Source of the DNA: Gemmatimonadota bacterium
GTDB lineage: Bacteria; Gemmatimonadota; Gemmatimonadetes; Gemmatimonadales; GWC2-71-9
DNA: 64,000 nucleotides
Reading direction: 5' to 3'
NCBI GenBank assembly: GCA_016713435.1
Contig: JADJPD010000023.1
Coordinates: 7,558 to 71,557 of the forward strand
In this document: positions 18,140-26,696 of the stretch, in pieces
Layout of the letters: the number at the start of each line of letters is the position of its first letter
How positions within the stretch are numbered: the first letter of the stretch is position 1
Program-made: the position numbers and the translations under genes
Notes under the pieces: generated by a model
Database searches by the model: none
Told to the model about the DNA's origin: nothing
What the model saw: only the letters and a program-made list of their open reading frames with translations

Positions 18140-19279
18140 ATGCCTGTGGCGCTGATGCGATCGATGGTGGTGGGGAGCCTCCTGCTGGGACTGGCCCGCG
18201 TGGCGGCGGCGCAGGCGCCGGATTCGTCCGGGGCGCCGGCGGCGGACTCGCTGCCGGCCTACAAGCGGAAGCTGATTGTCCTGCCGTTCATCACGTACTC
18301 GCCGGAGACGGCATGGCAGTTCGGCGCGGGTGGTGGGCTCCAGTACAAGTGGCCGGGCGCCGAGCGCGACCCGGAGACGCGGCCCTCCTTCTTCTTCGGG
18401 GCGGGGACCTACACCACGAAGGGGCAGTGGACGGCCAGCGTGGGCACGAGCCTGCTGACGCCCGGGAACCGCTGGTGGCTCGACGCGCGCCTGGCCGGGG
18501 CCTACTACCCGCTGGTGTACTACGGCGTGGGGCCCGAGGCGCTCCGCGCCGACAGCAACCGGATGGACAACCGGCTGATCCGCGCCGAGGTCAAGGTGCT
18601 GCGGCGGGTGGCGCGGGACCTCTTCGTGGGGCCGTACTATCGGCTGCACTCCTACTTCGACATCGACTGGCAGTACCCGTCGGCCATCCCTCCCACGCTC
18701 CAGGGCGGGGACGGCGGCGTGAGCTCCGGGCTCGGCGTGTCGCTGTCGCTCGACGCGCGGAATTCCATTACCACGCCCACCCGGGGCCACCTGATCCTGG
18801 TGGACCTGCTGCAGAACGCCGGCGCCCTCGGCAGCGACTTCGACTACGGCTACCTTCTCGTGGACGCCCGCTACTACCTCCCGGTGCGGCGGGGCCGGGA
18901 CGTGCTGGCCCTCAACCTGTACGGGGAGTTCAACGGGGCCGAGGTGCCGATCCAGGCCATGTCCATGCTCTCCAACGTCACCACCCAGGAACTGATGCGC
19001 GGCATTTACTACGGCCGCTACCGGGATCGGCACGAGGTGGTGGCGCAGGCGGACTACCGGGGGCACCTCAAGGGGCGGTTCGGGTACGTGCTGTTCGGCG
19101 CCGCGGGGAACGTCTTCGGCTCGCCGGGGACCCGCCTGACAGATCACCTGAAGCTGACCTACGGCGCCGGGCTACGGTTCAACGTGAACCCGGCGGACCC
19201 GCTCAACTTGCGGGTGGACTTCACCCTCAGCAACTTCGGTGAGTCAGGCGTGACGTTCGGGGCGACGGAGGCGTTCTAG
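18140..19279 (+). CDS. Outer-membrane beta-barrel protein (BamA/D15 surface-antigen type)
   Basis: A secreted protein of 379 residues with a signal peptide ending near AAAQA. It has alternating aromatic beta-strands (YKWPGAERDP, FFFGAGTYTTKGQW, WWLDARLAGAYYPLVYYGVGPEA). The segment with SLDARNSITTPTRGHLILVDL is the typical signature of the bacterial surface antigen (Omp85 C-terminal) barrel. It has no POTRA repeats, so it resembles the short stand-alone barrels rather than BamA itself. The start is uncertain: ATG 18140 touches an AAGGA box, GTG 18146 has better spacing (7 nt), and ATG 18155 is also in frame. Confidence 0.75.
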   Translation: MPVALMRSMVVGSLLLGLARVAAAQAPDSSGAPAADSLPAYKRKLIVLPFITYSPETAWQFGAGGGLQYKWPGAERDPETRPSFFFGAGTYTTKGQWTASVGTSLLTPGNRWWLDARLAGAYYPLVYYGVGPEALRADSNRMDNRLIRAEVKVLRRVARDLFVGPYYRLHSYFDIDWQYPSAIPPTLQGGDGGVSSGLGVSLSLDARNSITTPTRGHLILVDLLQNAGALGSDFDYGYLLVDARYYLPVRRGRDVLALNLYGEFNGAEVPIQAMSMLSNVTTQELMRGIYYGRYRDRHEVVAQADYRGHLKGRFGYVLFGAAGNVFGSPGTRLTDHLKLTYGAGLRFNVNPADPLNLRVDFTLSNFGESGVTFGATEAF

Positions 19280-19331
19280 CCTCGAGTGCTGCCCTTGGGC
19301 CTTGGCCGGGTCCCATAGTATGGAGTTGCCC

Positions 19332-20603
19332 ATGTCTCTCCGCCGTGCCGTGCTCTGCTGTGGCATGCTGGCCGCCTGCGAGGGCGGGGGGACCAGCGAG
19401 CGCCCCGCCACGATCCCCGCGGTTACGCTCCTCACCCCGGCGCAGTGGAGCGGTGGCGTGGTGCAGGTGGAGTCGGACGCCTTTCCCGCCCTCGCTACCC
19501 TCCCTGCCTTCACGATCGGCGCCGACACGCTCGCGGCCGCGCGGTTGCCGGCGGACCGAGTCGCGCTCACCCTGCCCGTGCTGGCCAGCGGCAGCGCCGT
19601 CCTCGTCGTGCATGGGGAGGGCGACTCCCTGGTCGTGGGCACGGTGCAGGTCTACGGGATGGGCTCGGCTCACCGATACGCCGTCAACTTCGCGCATGAC
19701 GCGGTGCCGGTCCCGGGCCCCCGCCCGCGCTTCCTGGCCATGGGCGACTCCGCCTACACGGCGGCCATCCTCGATCCCGCCACGGGCACCCTCACGCAGG
19801 TCAGCGGCGTCGCCCCGCTTCAGTTAGGTGGGTACGCACCGGGTCCGCTCTCCGGCCGCTACGTGGCGCGAGGGCCCGGCAGTTTCGTGCCGGAGGTCTG
19901 GAACCTCTTCCCAGGGGTGACCCATCTCGACACGGTGCCTTTCTGGGATCCCGCCTCGACCGGCATCGTCCCGCTCACCGACAGCACGTGGGTGGAATGG
20001 AGCGACCAGTGGATGAGCGCGGCCAACACCGCCGCGGGCACCCACGTCAGCTGGCCGTTCCCCAACACCGGGCGCCTCGTGGTGTCGCCGCGCGGGGACC
20101 TGGTGCTGCTGGCCGCCGTCACGACGCACGGGGACCCGCTGCCGGTCCTCCGCACCGGGACGGCGGGCCCAGCGTTCTTCCTCGCCGGGTTCCTGGCCCT
20201 CCGGGCGGCCGCCTTCTCGCCTAGCGGCGACACCCTGCTGGTGGCCCTCGACTACGCGGCGCAGGAGGACAGCCTGCTGGCCTTCCGCACGGCCGACGGG
20301 GCCCGGCTCGGCGGGACCGCGCTGCCGGCCGGGCTGCATCCGATCCACCTGTCGCTCGACCCGAGGAATGCGCGGCTGGCCGTGCTGGCCAGCGGTGCGG
20401 GGCAGTCGCGCGAAGTGCTGGTCTACAACCGCTTCTCCCTGGCCCGGGAGGCGACGCTGGCCTGCCCGGGCGGGTGCACCGTGGACATCCAGGTCGCCGA
20501 GGTGGACACCGTGGCGAACCGGGTCTGGCTGGTGGGGTATGGGGGCGTCTGGCATCCCAGCGGCGCCGGGGTGGCGGTGATCGGCTTCGATCTGCTGCCG
20601 TGA
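19332..20603 (+). CDS. Lipoprotein of unknown function, beta-propeller-like
   Basis: Unrecognised protein of 423 residues. It starts MSLRRAVLCCGMLAACEGGG: a lipobox (LAAC, Cys16) makes it a lipoprotein. The rest is beta-rich with repeated 'SPRGDLVLLAA', 'SPSGDTLLVAL' and 'DPRNARLAVLAS' segments, the look of a WD40/YncE-type propeller, after an N-terminal beta-sandwich stretch. The ATG at 19332 is chosen for its GGAG box 6 nt upstream and ideal signal length. It is a paralogue of the next gene, which starts inside its stop codon. A TTGGGC/TAGTAT pair (19295-19321) may be its promoter. Confidence 0.65.
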   Translation: MSLRRAVLCCGMLAACEGGGTSERPATIPAVTLLTPAQWSGGVVQVESDAFPALATLPAFTIGADTLAAARLPADRVALTLPVLASGSAVLVVHGEGDSLVVGTVQVYGMGSAHRYAVNFAHDAVPVPGPRPRFLAMGDSAYTAAILDPATGTLTQVSGVAPLQLGGYAPGPLSGRYVARGPGSFVPEVWNLFPGVTHLDTVPFWDPASTGIVPLTDSTWVEWSDQWMSAANTAAGTHVSWPFPNTGRLVVSPRGDLVLLAAVTTHGDPLPVLRTGTAGPAFFLAGFLALRAAAFSPSGDTLLVALDYAAQEDSLLAFRTADGARLGGTALPAGLHPIHLSLDPRNARLAVLASGAGQSREVLVYNRFSLAREATLACPGGCTVDIQVAEVDTVANRVWLVGYGGVWHPSGAGVAVIGFDLLP

Positions 20604-21868
20604 GGCGACGCCTCGGGTTGGCGCTCCTGACGCTGCTTCCCGGCGCCTGCATGGTGGACAATTACGTCGCCAGCACGGAGGGGCCGCTGGTGTTCACGCT
20701 CAGCGCCGACTCGGCGTGGAGCGGGGGTACGGTGGCGGTGACGGCCACGCGCTTTGCCGAGCTGGTGTACACGCCGGTGTTCGTGAGCGGGGCCGACACG
20801 CTGGCCGCGACGCGCACAGGTGACTCGACCTACACCGTCCGCATTCCCGTCGGCCGAGCCGGGCCGGTGCCGATCGCCATCCAGGAAGGGACGCGGCGCT
20901 TCGAGGTGGGGACCGTGACCCGGGCCGGCTTCGCCGAGCTCAACTGGTACACGCCGGGGTTCGATTTCAGCATGCTGATCCAGGCCCGGCGTCACAGTGT
21001 CCCGGTGGTGCTCGGGAACGGCAGTGCGGGGATCACGCTCTTCTACCCGAGCCTGCGGCGAGCAGAGCGCCTGACGGGGTTCCGCGCCCCGGCCGTGTAC
21101 TATGGGATCGGCCAGAGCTACGTCGGTGGCGAGTTCATCCTCCGTGACTCGACCGGGGCGCTCGGGGTATGGGAGCTGTGGCCATCCCCCCTCAAGCGAC
21201 GTCCCGCTCTGGGCTCCACCAGTCGACAGATGGCCCAGCTCGGCCCGACCGTGTTTCTCTACACATACTCCCATGGCACGATGACCACCGACACCACCCC
21301 ACCCATCCAGGGGTACGGGCCTTTCGATACGGAAGACAGCTGGAACATCCACCTGTCCCCCCGGGGGGACCGTGCGGTGATCCGGTCGACGGCCAGCAAT
21401 GGCGGCGTTCCCGTCATCAACAGCCTCAGTGGGGATACCGCCTACCTGCTGCCGATGCGCTCGCTGGCGGCGGCGGACTTCACGCCGGACGGCGCGGAGT
21501 TCGTGGCTGCGGGGAGGTTCCCCGGGAGCGGCGACTCCCTGCGCCGCATCGAGGCGACGACCGGCGCGACGGTCGTCGCCGGTCCGCTGCCCGACTCCGC
21601 CTACATCACCAACCTCCAGGTGGATCCGGGGCGCCGGTGGGTGTTCCTGATGATCGAGCGGCCGGAATGCGTGCCCGGCATCGTGGTCTACGACTTTGCG
21701 ACGATGCGGCCCGTTGGGGACCTCAGGGGCCCCCCAACCAGTCCGGGCGGCAGCTGCGGGAATCGCGGCTGGGAAGGTCTGCTCGTCCATGACACGGCGC
21801 CCGATCGGCTCTACCTCCTGTGGAACGGTGAGCCGCTTCCGGTCTTCGAGTTCACGGTGCTGCCCTGA
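20600..21868 (+). CDS. Lipoprotein of unknown function, paralogue of the preceding gene
   Basis: A 422-residue lipoprotein starting at GTG 20600, which overlaps the upstream TGA (GTGA). The signal ends in the lipobox LPGAC. It shares with its neighbour a first domain containing 'LSADSAWSGGTVAVTA' and 'SGADTLAA' (compare 'LTPAQWSGGVVQVES' and 'IGADTLAA') and the propeller-like repeats (HLSPRGDRAVI, DFTPDGAEFVAAG, QVDPGRRWVFL). Translational coupling suggests the two work as a pair on the cell surface. Function unknown. Confidence 0.65.
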   Translation: MRRRLGLALLTLLPGACMVDNYVASTEGPLVFTLSADSAWSGGTVAVTATRFAELVYTPVFVSGADTLAATRTGDSTYTVRIPVGRAGPVPIAIQEGTRRFEVGTVTRAGFAELNWYTPGFDFSMLIQARRHSVPVVLGNGSAGITLFYPSLRRAERLTGFRAPAVYYGIGQSYVGGEFILRDSTGALGVWELWPSPLKRRPALGSTSRQMAQLGPTVFLYTYSHGTMTTDTTPPIQGYGPFDTEDSWNIHLSPRGDRAVIRSTASNGGVPVINSLSGDTAYLLPMRSLAAADFTPDGAEFVAAGRFPGSGDSLRRIEATTGATVVAGPLPDSAYITNLQVDPGRRWVFLMIERPECVPGIVVYDFATMRPVGDLRGPPTSPGGSCGNRGWEGLLVHDTAPDRLYLLWNGEPLPVFEFTVLP

Positions 21869-21939
21869 TCCGCCCGCCTTTCGTCCCCCTTCATCCCCCC
21901 TTCAGACCCCCACCCCAAGCCTCGACACCGACTGGCACC

Positions 21940-21967
21940 TTGCCGGGCGGGCAGGGTAGATTATCCT
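21940..21967 (+). promoter_or_regulatory. Possible promoter of the menaquinone operon
   Basis: TTGCCG (21940-21945) and TATCCT (21962-21967), 16 bp apart, lie 34 bp before the mqnE start. Consensus match is moderate. Confidence 0.35.
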
Positions 21968-22000
21968 GCCAACTAAGTCGCAACCCGCCAAGGACATAGG

Positions 22001-23194
22001 ATGCCCGTCACCCTCGATCCGGCCCGCCTCGCCGACCCCGCGCTCCGGCCCATCGCGGACAAGGTCCTCGCGACTCGCCGGCTCGATGCCGACGATGCCC
22101 GCGCGCTCTACGCGACGCACGATCTCCTGGGCCTCGGCATGCTGGCGGACTTCGCCAACGACCGGAAGAACGGCGACCGGGTCTTCTTCTCCGCCAACCA
22201 GCACATCAACCCCACCAACGTCTGCATCCTGCGGAACACCTGCGTGTTCTGCTCCTTTGCGCGGATGCCGAAGGAGGAGGGGAATTACACGCGGAGCCTC
22301 GAGGAGGTCTTCGCCGAGGCGGAAGCGGCCCGGAACTCCCCTACGCGCGAGTTCCACATCGTGGGCGGGCTCCATCCCAAGCTCCGGCTGTCGTACTACA
22401 CCGACATGATCCGGGGCCTCAAGGAGCGCCACCCGCACGTGCACATCAAGGCGCTCACCGCCGTCGAGATCGCGCACCTGGCGCGGATCGAGAAGTGCAC
22501 CATCCGAGAGGTGCTGGTGGCCATGAAGGAAGCGGGCCTCACGAGCCTGCCGGGCGGCGGTGCCGAGGTGTTCTCGACGGCCGTCCGCGCGACGATCGCC
22601 GAGCGGAAGCTGACGGGCGAGGAGTGGCTGGCGGTGCACCGCGAGGCGCACCAGCTCGGCATCCCCACCAACTGCACCATGCTCTACGGCCACGTGGAGA
22701 CGGCGGACGACCGGATCGAGCACCTCGCCGCGCTCCGCGGCCTGCAGGACGAGACCGGCGGCTTCCTCACCTACATCCCGCTGGCCTACCACCCGGACAA
22801 CAACGAGCTGGGCGAGGACCTGGGCCGGGTGGGCAGCGCCACCACCGCCTACGAGGACCTCAAGAACATCGCCATCGGCCGGCTCTTCCTGGACAACATC
22901 CCGCACGTGAAGACCCACTGGCCCATGGTGACGCCGTTCCTGTCGCAGGTGGCGCTCAGCTTCGGGTGCGACGACGTGGAGGGCACCGTGGTCTTCGAGC
23001 GCATCTACCACGACGCCGGTGCCAAGACCGACCTCGGCATGCACTACCTGGACCTCGTGAACCTGATCCGCGGCGCCCGCAAGCGGCCCGTGGAGCGGAA
23101 CAGCCTGTACGAAGTGGTGCGCGACTCCTTCGACGACCTGGCGGCCGGCGTGGAGCTGGCCGGGGCGGGTGCCCCATCGGTGCACGCGGCATGA
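22001..23194 (+). CDS. mqnE: Aminofutalosine synthase (radical SAM)
   Basis: The second step of the futalosine menaquinone pathway: a radical-SAM enzyme that joins the MqnA product to SAM to give aminofutalosine. It is 397 residues long with the NPTNVC ... FCSFAR cluster site, FHIVGGLHP and SLPGGGAEVF motifs of the MqnE/MqnC branch. The cluster cysteines are Cys75, Cys81 and Cys84 (CX5CX2C) rather than the common CX3CX2C seen in mqnC two genes on; the DNA reads this clearly. The AAGGA ribosome site lies 6 nt before the ATG. It heads the run mqnE-mqnA-mqnC-ispF-dedA-xerD. Confidence 0.92.
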   Translation: MPVTLDPARLADPALRPIADKVLATRRLDADDARALYATHDLLGLGMLADFANDRKNGDRVFFSANQHINPTNVCILRNTCVFCSFARMPKEEGNYTRSLEEVFAEAEAARNSPTREFHIVGGLHPKLRLSYYTDMIRGLKERHPHVHIKALTAVEIAHLARIEKCTIREVLVAMKEAGLTSLPGGGAEVFSTAVRATIAERKLTGEEWLAVHREAHQLGIPTNCTMLYGHVETADDRIEHLAALRGLQDETGGFLTYIPLAYHPDNNELGEDLGRVGSATTAYEDLKNIAIGRLFLDNIPHVKTHWPMVTPFLSQVALSFGCDDVEGTVVFERIYHDAGAKTDLGMHYLDLVNLIRGARKRPVERNSLYEVVRDSFDDLAAGVELAGAGAPSVHAA

Positions 23195-24012
23195 AGCTGG
23201 GCAGGATCCCGTACATCAACTGCTACCCGATCTACGGGGCCGTGGACCGGGGGCTGGTGACGCTCCCCGCCGAGATCGTCACCGCCACGGCGGCGGACCT
23301 GAACGACCTCCTCGCCGCCGGCGCGCTGGACCTGAGCGTCATCTCGGCCGTGGAGTACGCCCGTGATGCCGCGAGCTACCACCTCCTGCCCGACCTGGCC
23401 ATCAGCTGCGACGGCCCGGTGCGGAGCGTCAAGCTCTTCAGCAAGCGCCCGCCCGGGGACCTGGACGTGGCCACCGTGCTGCGCACCTCGTCCAGCCGGA
23501 CCTCGATCCTGCTGCTCGAGCTCCTCTGCCGCCACTGCTGGAAGGTGCAGCCCCGGTTCGCCACGGTGCGCGCGGAGCCGCGGGACCTGCGGCAGCTGGA
23601 GCAGGTGCCGCACGATGCCGTCCTGGTGATCGGCGATGCCGCGCTGCTCCTGGCCAACGAGGGCGACTACCCGTTCGAGGTGGACCTCGGCGAGGCCTGG
23701 AAGCAGTGGACGGGCCTGCCGTTCGTCTTCGCGGTGTGGGCCGCCCGGCGGGACGCCTACGTGCCGCGGGTGCGGGAGGTCCACCGCAAGCTGCTCGAGT
23801 CCCGGGAGTGGGGCCTGGCGCACCTCGACGACCTCGCGGGGCAGGCGTTCCTCACCACCGGCCTGCCGCGCGAGGTGTGCCGGAACTACTTCGACGACCT
23901 GGACTACGGCTTCTCGTACCGGCACCTCGCCGGCCTGACCGATTTCTTCCGGCGCCTCGCCGCCGACGGCCTCGTGCCGGACGGCAGCCTGAGCTTCATC
24001 AGCGCCGCCTGA
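23191..24012 (+). CDS. mqnA: Chorismate dehydratase
   Basis: The first enzyme of futalosine-dependent menaquinone synthesis, turning chorismate into 3-enolpyruvyl-benzoate. 273 residues with a periplasmic-binding-protein-like fold: GRIPYINCYPIY at the start, DLSVISAVEYA, and the VIGDAALLL loop. The ATG at 23191 overlaps the mqnE stop by 4 bp (ATGA). It lacks a signal peptide, as expected for the cytoplasmic MqnA. Confidence 0.93.
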   Translation: MKLGRIPYINCYPIYGAVDRGLVTLPAEIVTATAADLNDLLAAGALDLSVISAVEYARDAASYHLLPDLAISCDGPVRSVKLFSKRPPGDLDVATVLRTSSSRTSILLLELLCRHCWKVQPRFATVRAEPRDLRQLEQVPHDAVLVIGDAALLLANEGDYPFEVDLGEAWKQWTGLPFVFAVWAARRDAYVPRVREVHRKLLESREWGLAHLDDLAGQAFLTTGLPREVCRNYFDDLDYGFSYRHLAGLTDFFRRLAADGLVPDGSLSFISAA

Positions 24013-24050
24013 CCCGATCCCCGCGGCCCCTGGGCCGGGAGGACTGCCAC

Positions 24051-25118
24051 ATGGACGTGATCGACCGCACCTCGGGCGAGTTCAAGGACGCCCTCGAGCT
24101 CTACACCCGGACCCCGCTCCTCGAGCTGGGCCAGCTGGCTGATGCCGCGCGCTGGCGCAAGCATCCCGATCCGGTCGTCACCTACATCATTGACCGGAAC
24201 ATCAACTACACCAACGTCTGCGTGGCCGACTGCGGCTTCTGCGCCTTCTACCGGCGCCCCAAGCACGGCGAGGGCTACGTCCTCTCCTACGAGCAGATCG
24301 GCGCCAAGATCGATGAGTGCAAGGAGCTGGGCGGGGTCCAGATCCTCTTCCAGGGCGGGCACAACCCGTACATCCCGTTCGAGTGGTACCTCGAGCTCAT
24401 GCGCTACATCAAGCGCAACCACCCGATCCACATCCACGGCTTTTCGCCGTCGGAGGTGGTGTTCTTCGCCGAGCGCTTCCGGATGTCCGTCAGCGACGTG
24501 ATCCGCGAGCTCCGCGCCGCGGGCCTCGACAGCATCCCGGGCGGCGGCGGCGAGATCCTGGTGGACAGTGTCCGCCAGCGCGTTGCCCCCAAGAAGGCGC
24601 AGACCGACGAGTGGCTCGGCGTGCAGGAGGAGGCGCACCGCCAGGGCCTCCGCACCTCGGTGAGCATGATGTACGGCATGGGCGAGAGTCCCGCCGACCG
24701 GATCGAGCACCTCTTCCGCGTGCGCGAGGTGCAGAAGCGGACCGGCGGCTTCACGGCGTTCATTGCCTGGCCGCTGCAGCCGGAGGGGACGCCCGAGCTG
24801 TCGCACATGCCCAAGACGGACGCGGTGACGTACCTGCGGACGCTGGCCACCGCGCGCGTCATCCTCGACAACATCCCGAGCCTGCAGAGCTCGTGGGTGA
24901 CCATGGGCCACAAGGTGGGGCAGGTGGCGCTCCGCTTCGGCGCCAACGACTACGGCTCCCTCATGATGGAGGAGAACGTCGTCTCGGCGGCCGGCACCAC
25001 CTACCGCACCACCATCGCGGAGATGGAGCGCGTCATCACCGACGCCGGCTTCACGCCGCGCCGGCGGCGGCAGGACTATTCCCTCGTCGAGGCGCCGGCC
25101 GAGACCGTCGCCGCCTGA
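24051..25118 (+). CDS. mqnC: Cyclic dehypoxanthinyl futalosine synthase (radical SAM)
   Basis: The radical-SAM cyclase of the futalosine route, 355 residues. The canonical CX3CX2C motif is Cys57-Cys61-Cys64 (NVCVADCGFCAF), followed by QGGHNP and SIPGGGGEIL. ATG 24051 is chosen for the GGGAGGA box 7 nt upstream; the frame is open far upstream within mqnA but is not protein-like there. No mqnB or mqnD is in the window, so the futalosine hydrolase and the last steps must lie elsewhere. Confidence 0.94.
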   Translation: MDVIDRTSGEFKDALELYTRTPLLELGQLADAARWRKHPDPVVTYIIDRNINYTNVCVADCGFCAFYRRPKHGEGYVLSYEQIGAKIDECKELGGVQILFQGGHNPYIPFEWYLELMRYIKRNHPIHIHGFSPSEVVFFAERFRMSVSDVIRELRAAGLDSIPGGGGEILVDSVRQRVAPKKAQTDEWLGVQEEAHRQGLRTSVSMMYGMGESPADRIEHLFRVREVQKRTGGFTAFIAWPLQPEGTPELSHMPKTDAVTYLRTLATARVILDNIPSLQSSWVTMGHKVGQVALRFGANDYGSLMMEENVVSAAGTTYRTTIAEMERVITDAGFTPRRRRQDYSLVEAPAETVAA

Positions 25119-25158
25119 TTGGCGCGGCCCAACGGCGCCTGGCCCTCCCAACCCCGGC

Positions 25159-25641
25159 ATGCCCGCCTCCCGCACCGGCATCGGCTACGATTCGCACCGG
25201 CTCGTCGAGGGCCGCCCGCTCATCCTCGGCGGCCAGCGGATCCCGTTCGAGAAGGGCCTCCTCGGCCACTCGGACGCCGACGCCGTGGCGCACGCGCTCA
25301 CGGACGCCATCCTCGGTGCCGCCGCCGCCGGCGACATCGGCAAGCTCTTTCCCGACACCGACCCGCAGTGGAAGGGCGCCGACAGCATCAAGCTGCTCTT
25401 CGAGGCCTGCCAGCTGGTGCGCTACCGCGGCTTCACGCCGCGCCAGTGCGACATCACCGTGATCCTGGAGCGCCCCAAGCTCGGCAGCCACTTCACCGCC
25501 ATGGCCGAGACGCTGAGTGAGGCCACCGGCATCCCGGTCTCGGCCATCGGGCTCAAGGCCAAGACCAACGAGGGGATGGGCTTCGTGGGCCGCGGGGAAG
25601 GCATCGCGGTGATCGCGGTGGCCACGCTCGAGGAAGCCTGA
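25159..25641 (+). CDS. ispF: 2-C-methyl-D-erythritol 2,4-cyclodiphosphate synthase
   Basis: The MEP-pathway enzyme making the cyclic diphosphate intermediate of isoprenoid synthesis. 160 residues with the metal ligands Asp11 and His13 (GYDSH) and His45 (GHSDADAVAHAL), and the KTNEGMGFVGRGEG loop. Placed inside the menaquinone operon, it would supply precursors for the prenyl side chain; that link is an inference from position. Its stop overlaps the next start by one base. Confidence 0.96.
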   Translation: MPASRTGIGYDSHRLVEGRPLILGGQRIPFEKGLLGHSDADAVAHALTDAILGAAAAGDIGKLFPDTDPQWKGADSIKLLFEACQLVRYRGFTPRQCDITVILERPKLGSHFTAMAETLSEATGIPVSAIGLKAKTNEGMGFVGRGEGIAVIAVATLEEA

Positions 25642-26696
25642 TGGAGCGCTTCCTCGAGTGGCTGGCCGGCCTGCAGCCACTCACCATCTACGCGGTCACG
25701 GGGCTCTCGACCTTCGTCGAGAACGTCTTCCCGCCCACCCCCTCCGACGTCATCGCCGCCCTGGGCGGCTTCCTCACCAAGCGCACCGCCGTGGACGCCG
25801 TGACGGTGTTCCTCGTGGCGTGGCTCGCCAACCTGGTGGGCGCGGTGGCCGTGTACCTCCTGGCGCGGCGCTATGGCCGGAATTTCCTGGCCACGCCCCT
25901 CGGCCAGCGCCTGCTCCCCGCCGACGCCATCATCGCCATGGAGCGTGAGTACCTGCGCTTCGGGGTGGCGGGGATCTTCATCAGCCGCTTCCTGCCGGGG
26001 TTCCGCTCGTTCGTGGCGCCGTTCGTGGGCCTGGTGAACCTCCCACCGCTCCGCGCGCTGCTGCCCATGGCCGCGGCAAGCGCCATCTGGTACGCCGCCA
26101 TCGTCTGGCTCGGTGCCCGGCTGGGGCAGGAGTGGGAGGCCATCACCCGCTTCCTCGGCACGCTCAACCGGACGCTGGCCGTCGTCGCGCTGGTGCTGGC
26201 GGGGCTCGTGGGCTACTGGCTCTGGCGGCGCGGCAAGGAGGCGGGACCCAGGCGGGCCCGGCTGGTGCGCATCGTCCGTCGGGCGCTGGGCGACACGCGG
26301 GACGCGGCGCCGAGCGGCGTCGAGGGCGACCTGGCCGAGAAGGGCGCGGCGGCGCTGCTGTTCGAGCTCACGCACGCGGACCCCGCGCTCTCGATCGAGG
26401 AGCGCGAGGAAGTCGCCGGCTTCCTGCGGGAGAGCTGGGGACTCCGCCAGGGGCAGGGCCCGACCGGCGCCTTCCCCGGCCCGAGCCCGGAGGACACGCG
26501 GGAGTTCGCCTCGCTCTTCACGAGTGACTACGACCGGGAGCGGCGCCTCGAGCTGCTCGTCCTCCTCTACCGCATGGGCGCCCGGCACGGCACCTTGACC
26601 CGGCACCAGGAGCGGCTGATGGCGCGCGCGGCCCAGCTGCTCGGCCTGCTCCCGGCCGACCAGGCGGAGGCGCGCACCCGCGCCACGGGCGGATGA
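25641..26696 (+). CDS. DedA family membrane protein with a C-terminal TerB-like domain
   Basis: 351 residues. Residues 1-200 are a DedA/SNARE-associated protein: FVENVFPPTPSDVI re-entrant loop, GRNFLATPLG, and FISRFLPGFRSFVAPFVGL, the arginine-rich motif of DedA lipid-flipping proteins. After the last helix (about 180-200) and a basic linker, residues about 230-345 form a helical acidic domain (LFELTHADPALSIEEREEVAGFL; LLYRMGARHGTLTRHQERL) resembling TerB/DjlA-type domains. DedA homologues normally end near 200-220 residues, so the extension is extra. TGATG coupling to ispF and ATGA overlap with xerD place it in the operon. The TerB assignment is by pattern only. Confidence 0.8.
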   Translation: MERFLEWLAGLQPLTIYAVTGLSTFVENVFPPTPSDVIAALGGFLTKRTAVDAVTVFLVAWLANLVGAVAVYLLARRYGRNFLATPLGQRLLPADAIIAMEREYLRFGVAGIFISRFLPGFRSFVAPFVGLVNLPPLRALLPMAAASAIWYAAIVWLGARLGQEWEAITRFLGTLNRTLAVVALVLAGLVGYWLWRRGKEAGPRRARLVRIVRRALGDTRDAAPSGVEGDLAEKGAAALLFELTHADPALSIEEREEVAGFLRESWGLRQGQGPTGAFPGPSPEDTREFASLFTSDYDRERRLELLVLLYRMGARHGTLTRHQERLMARAAQLLGLLPADQAEARTRATGG

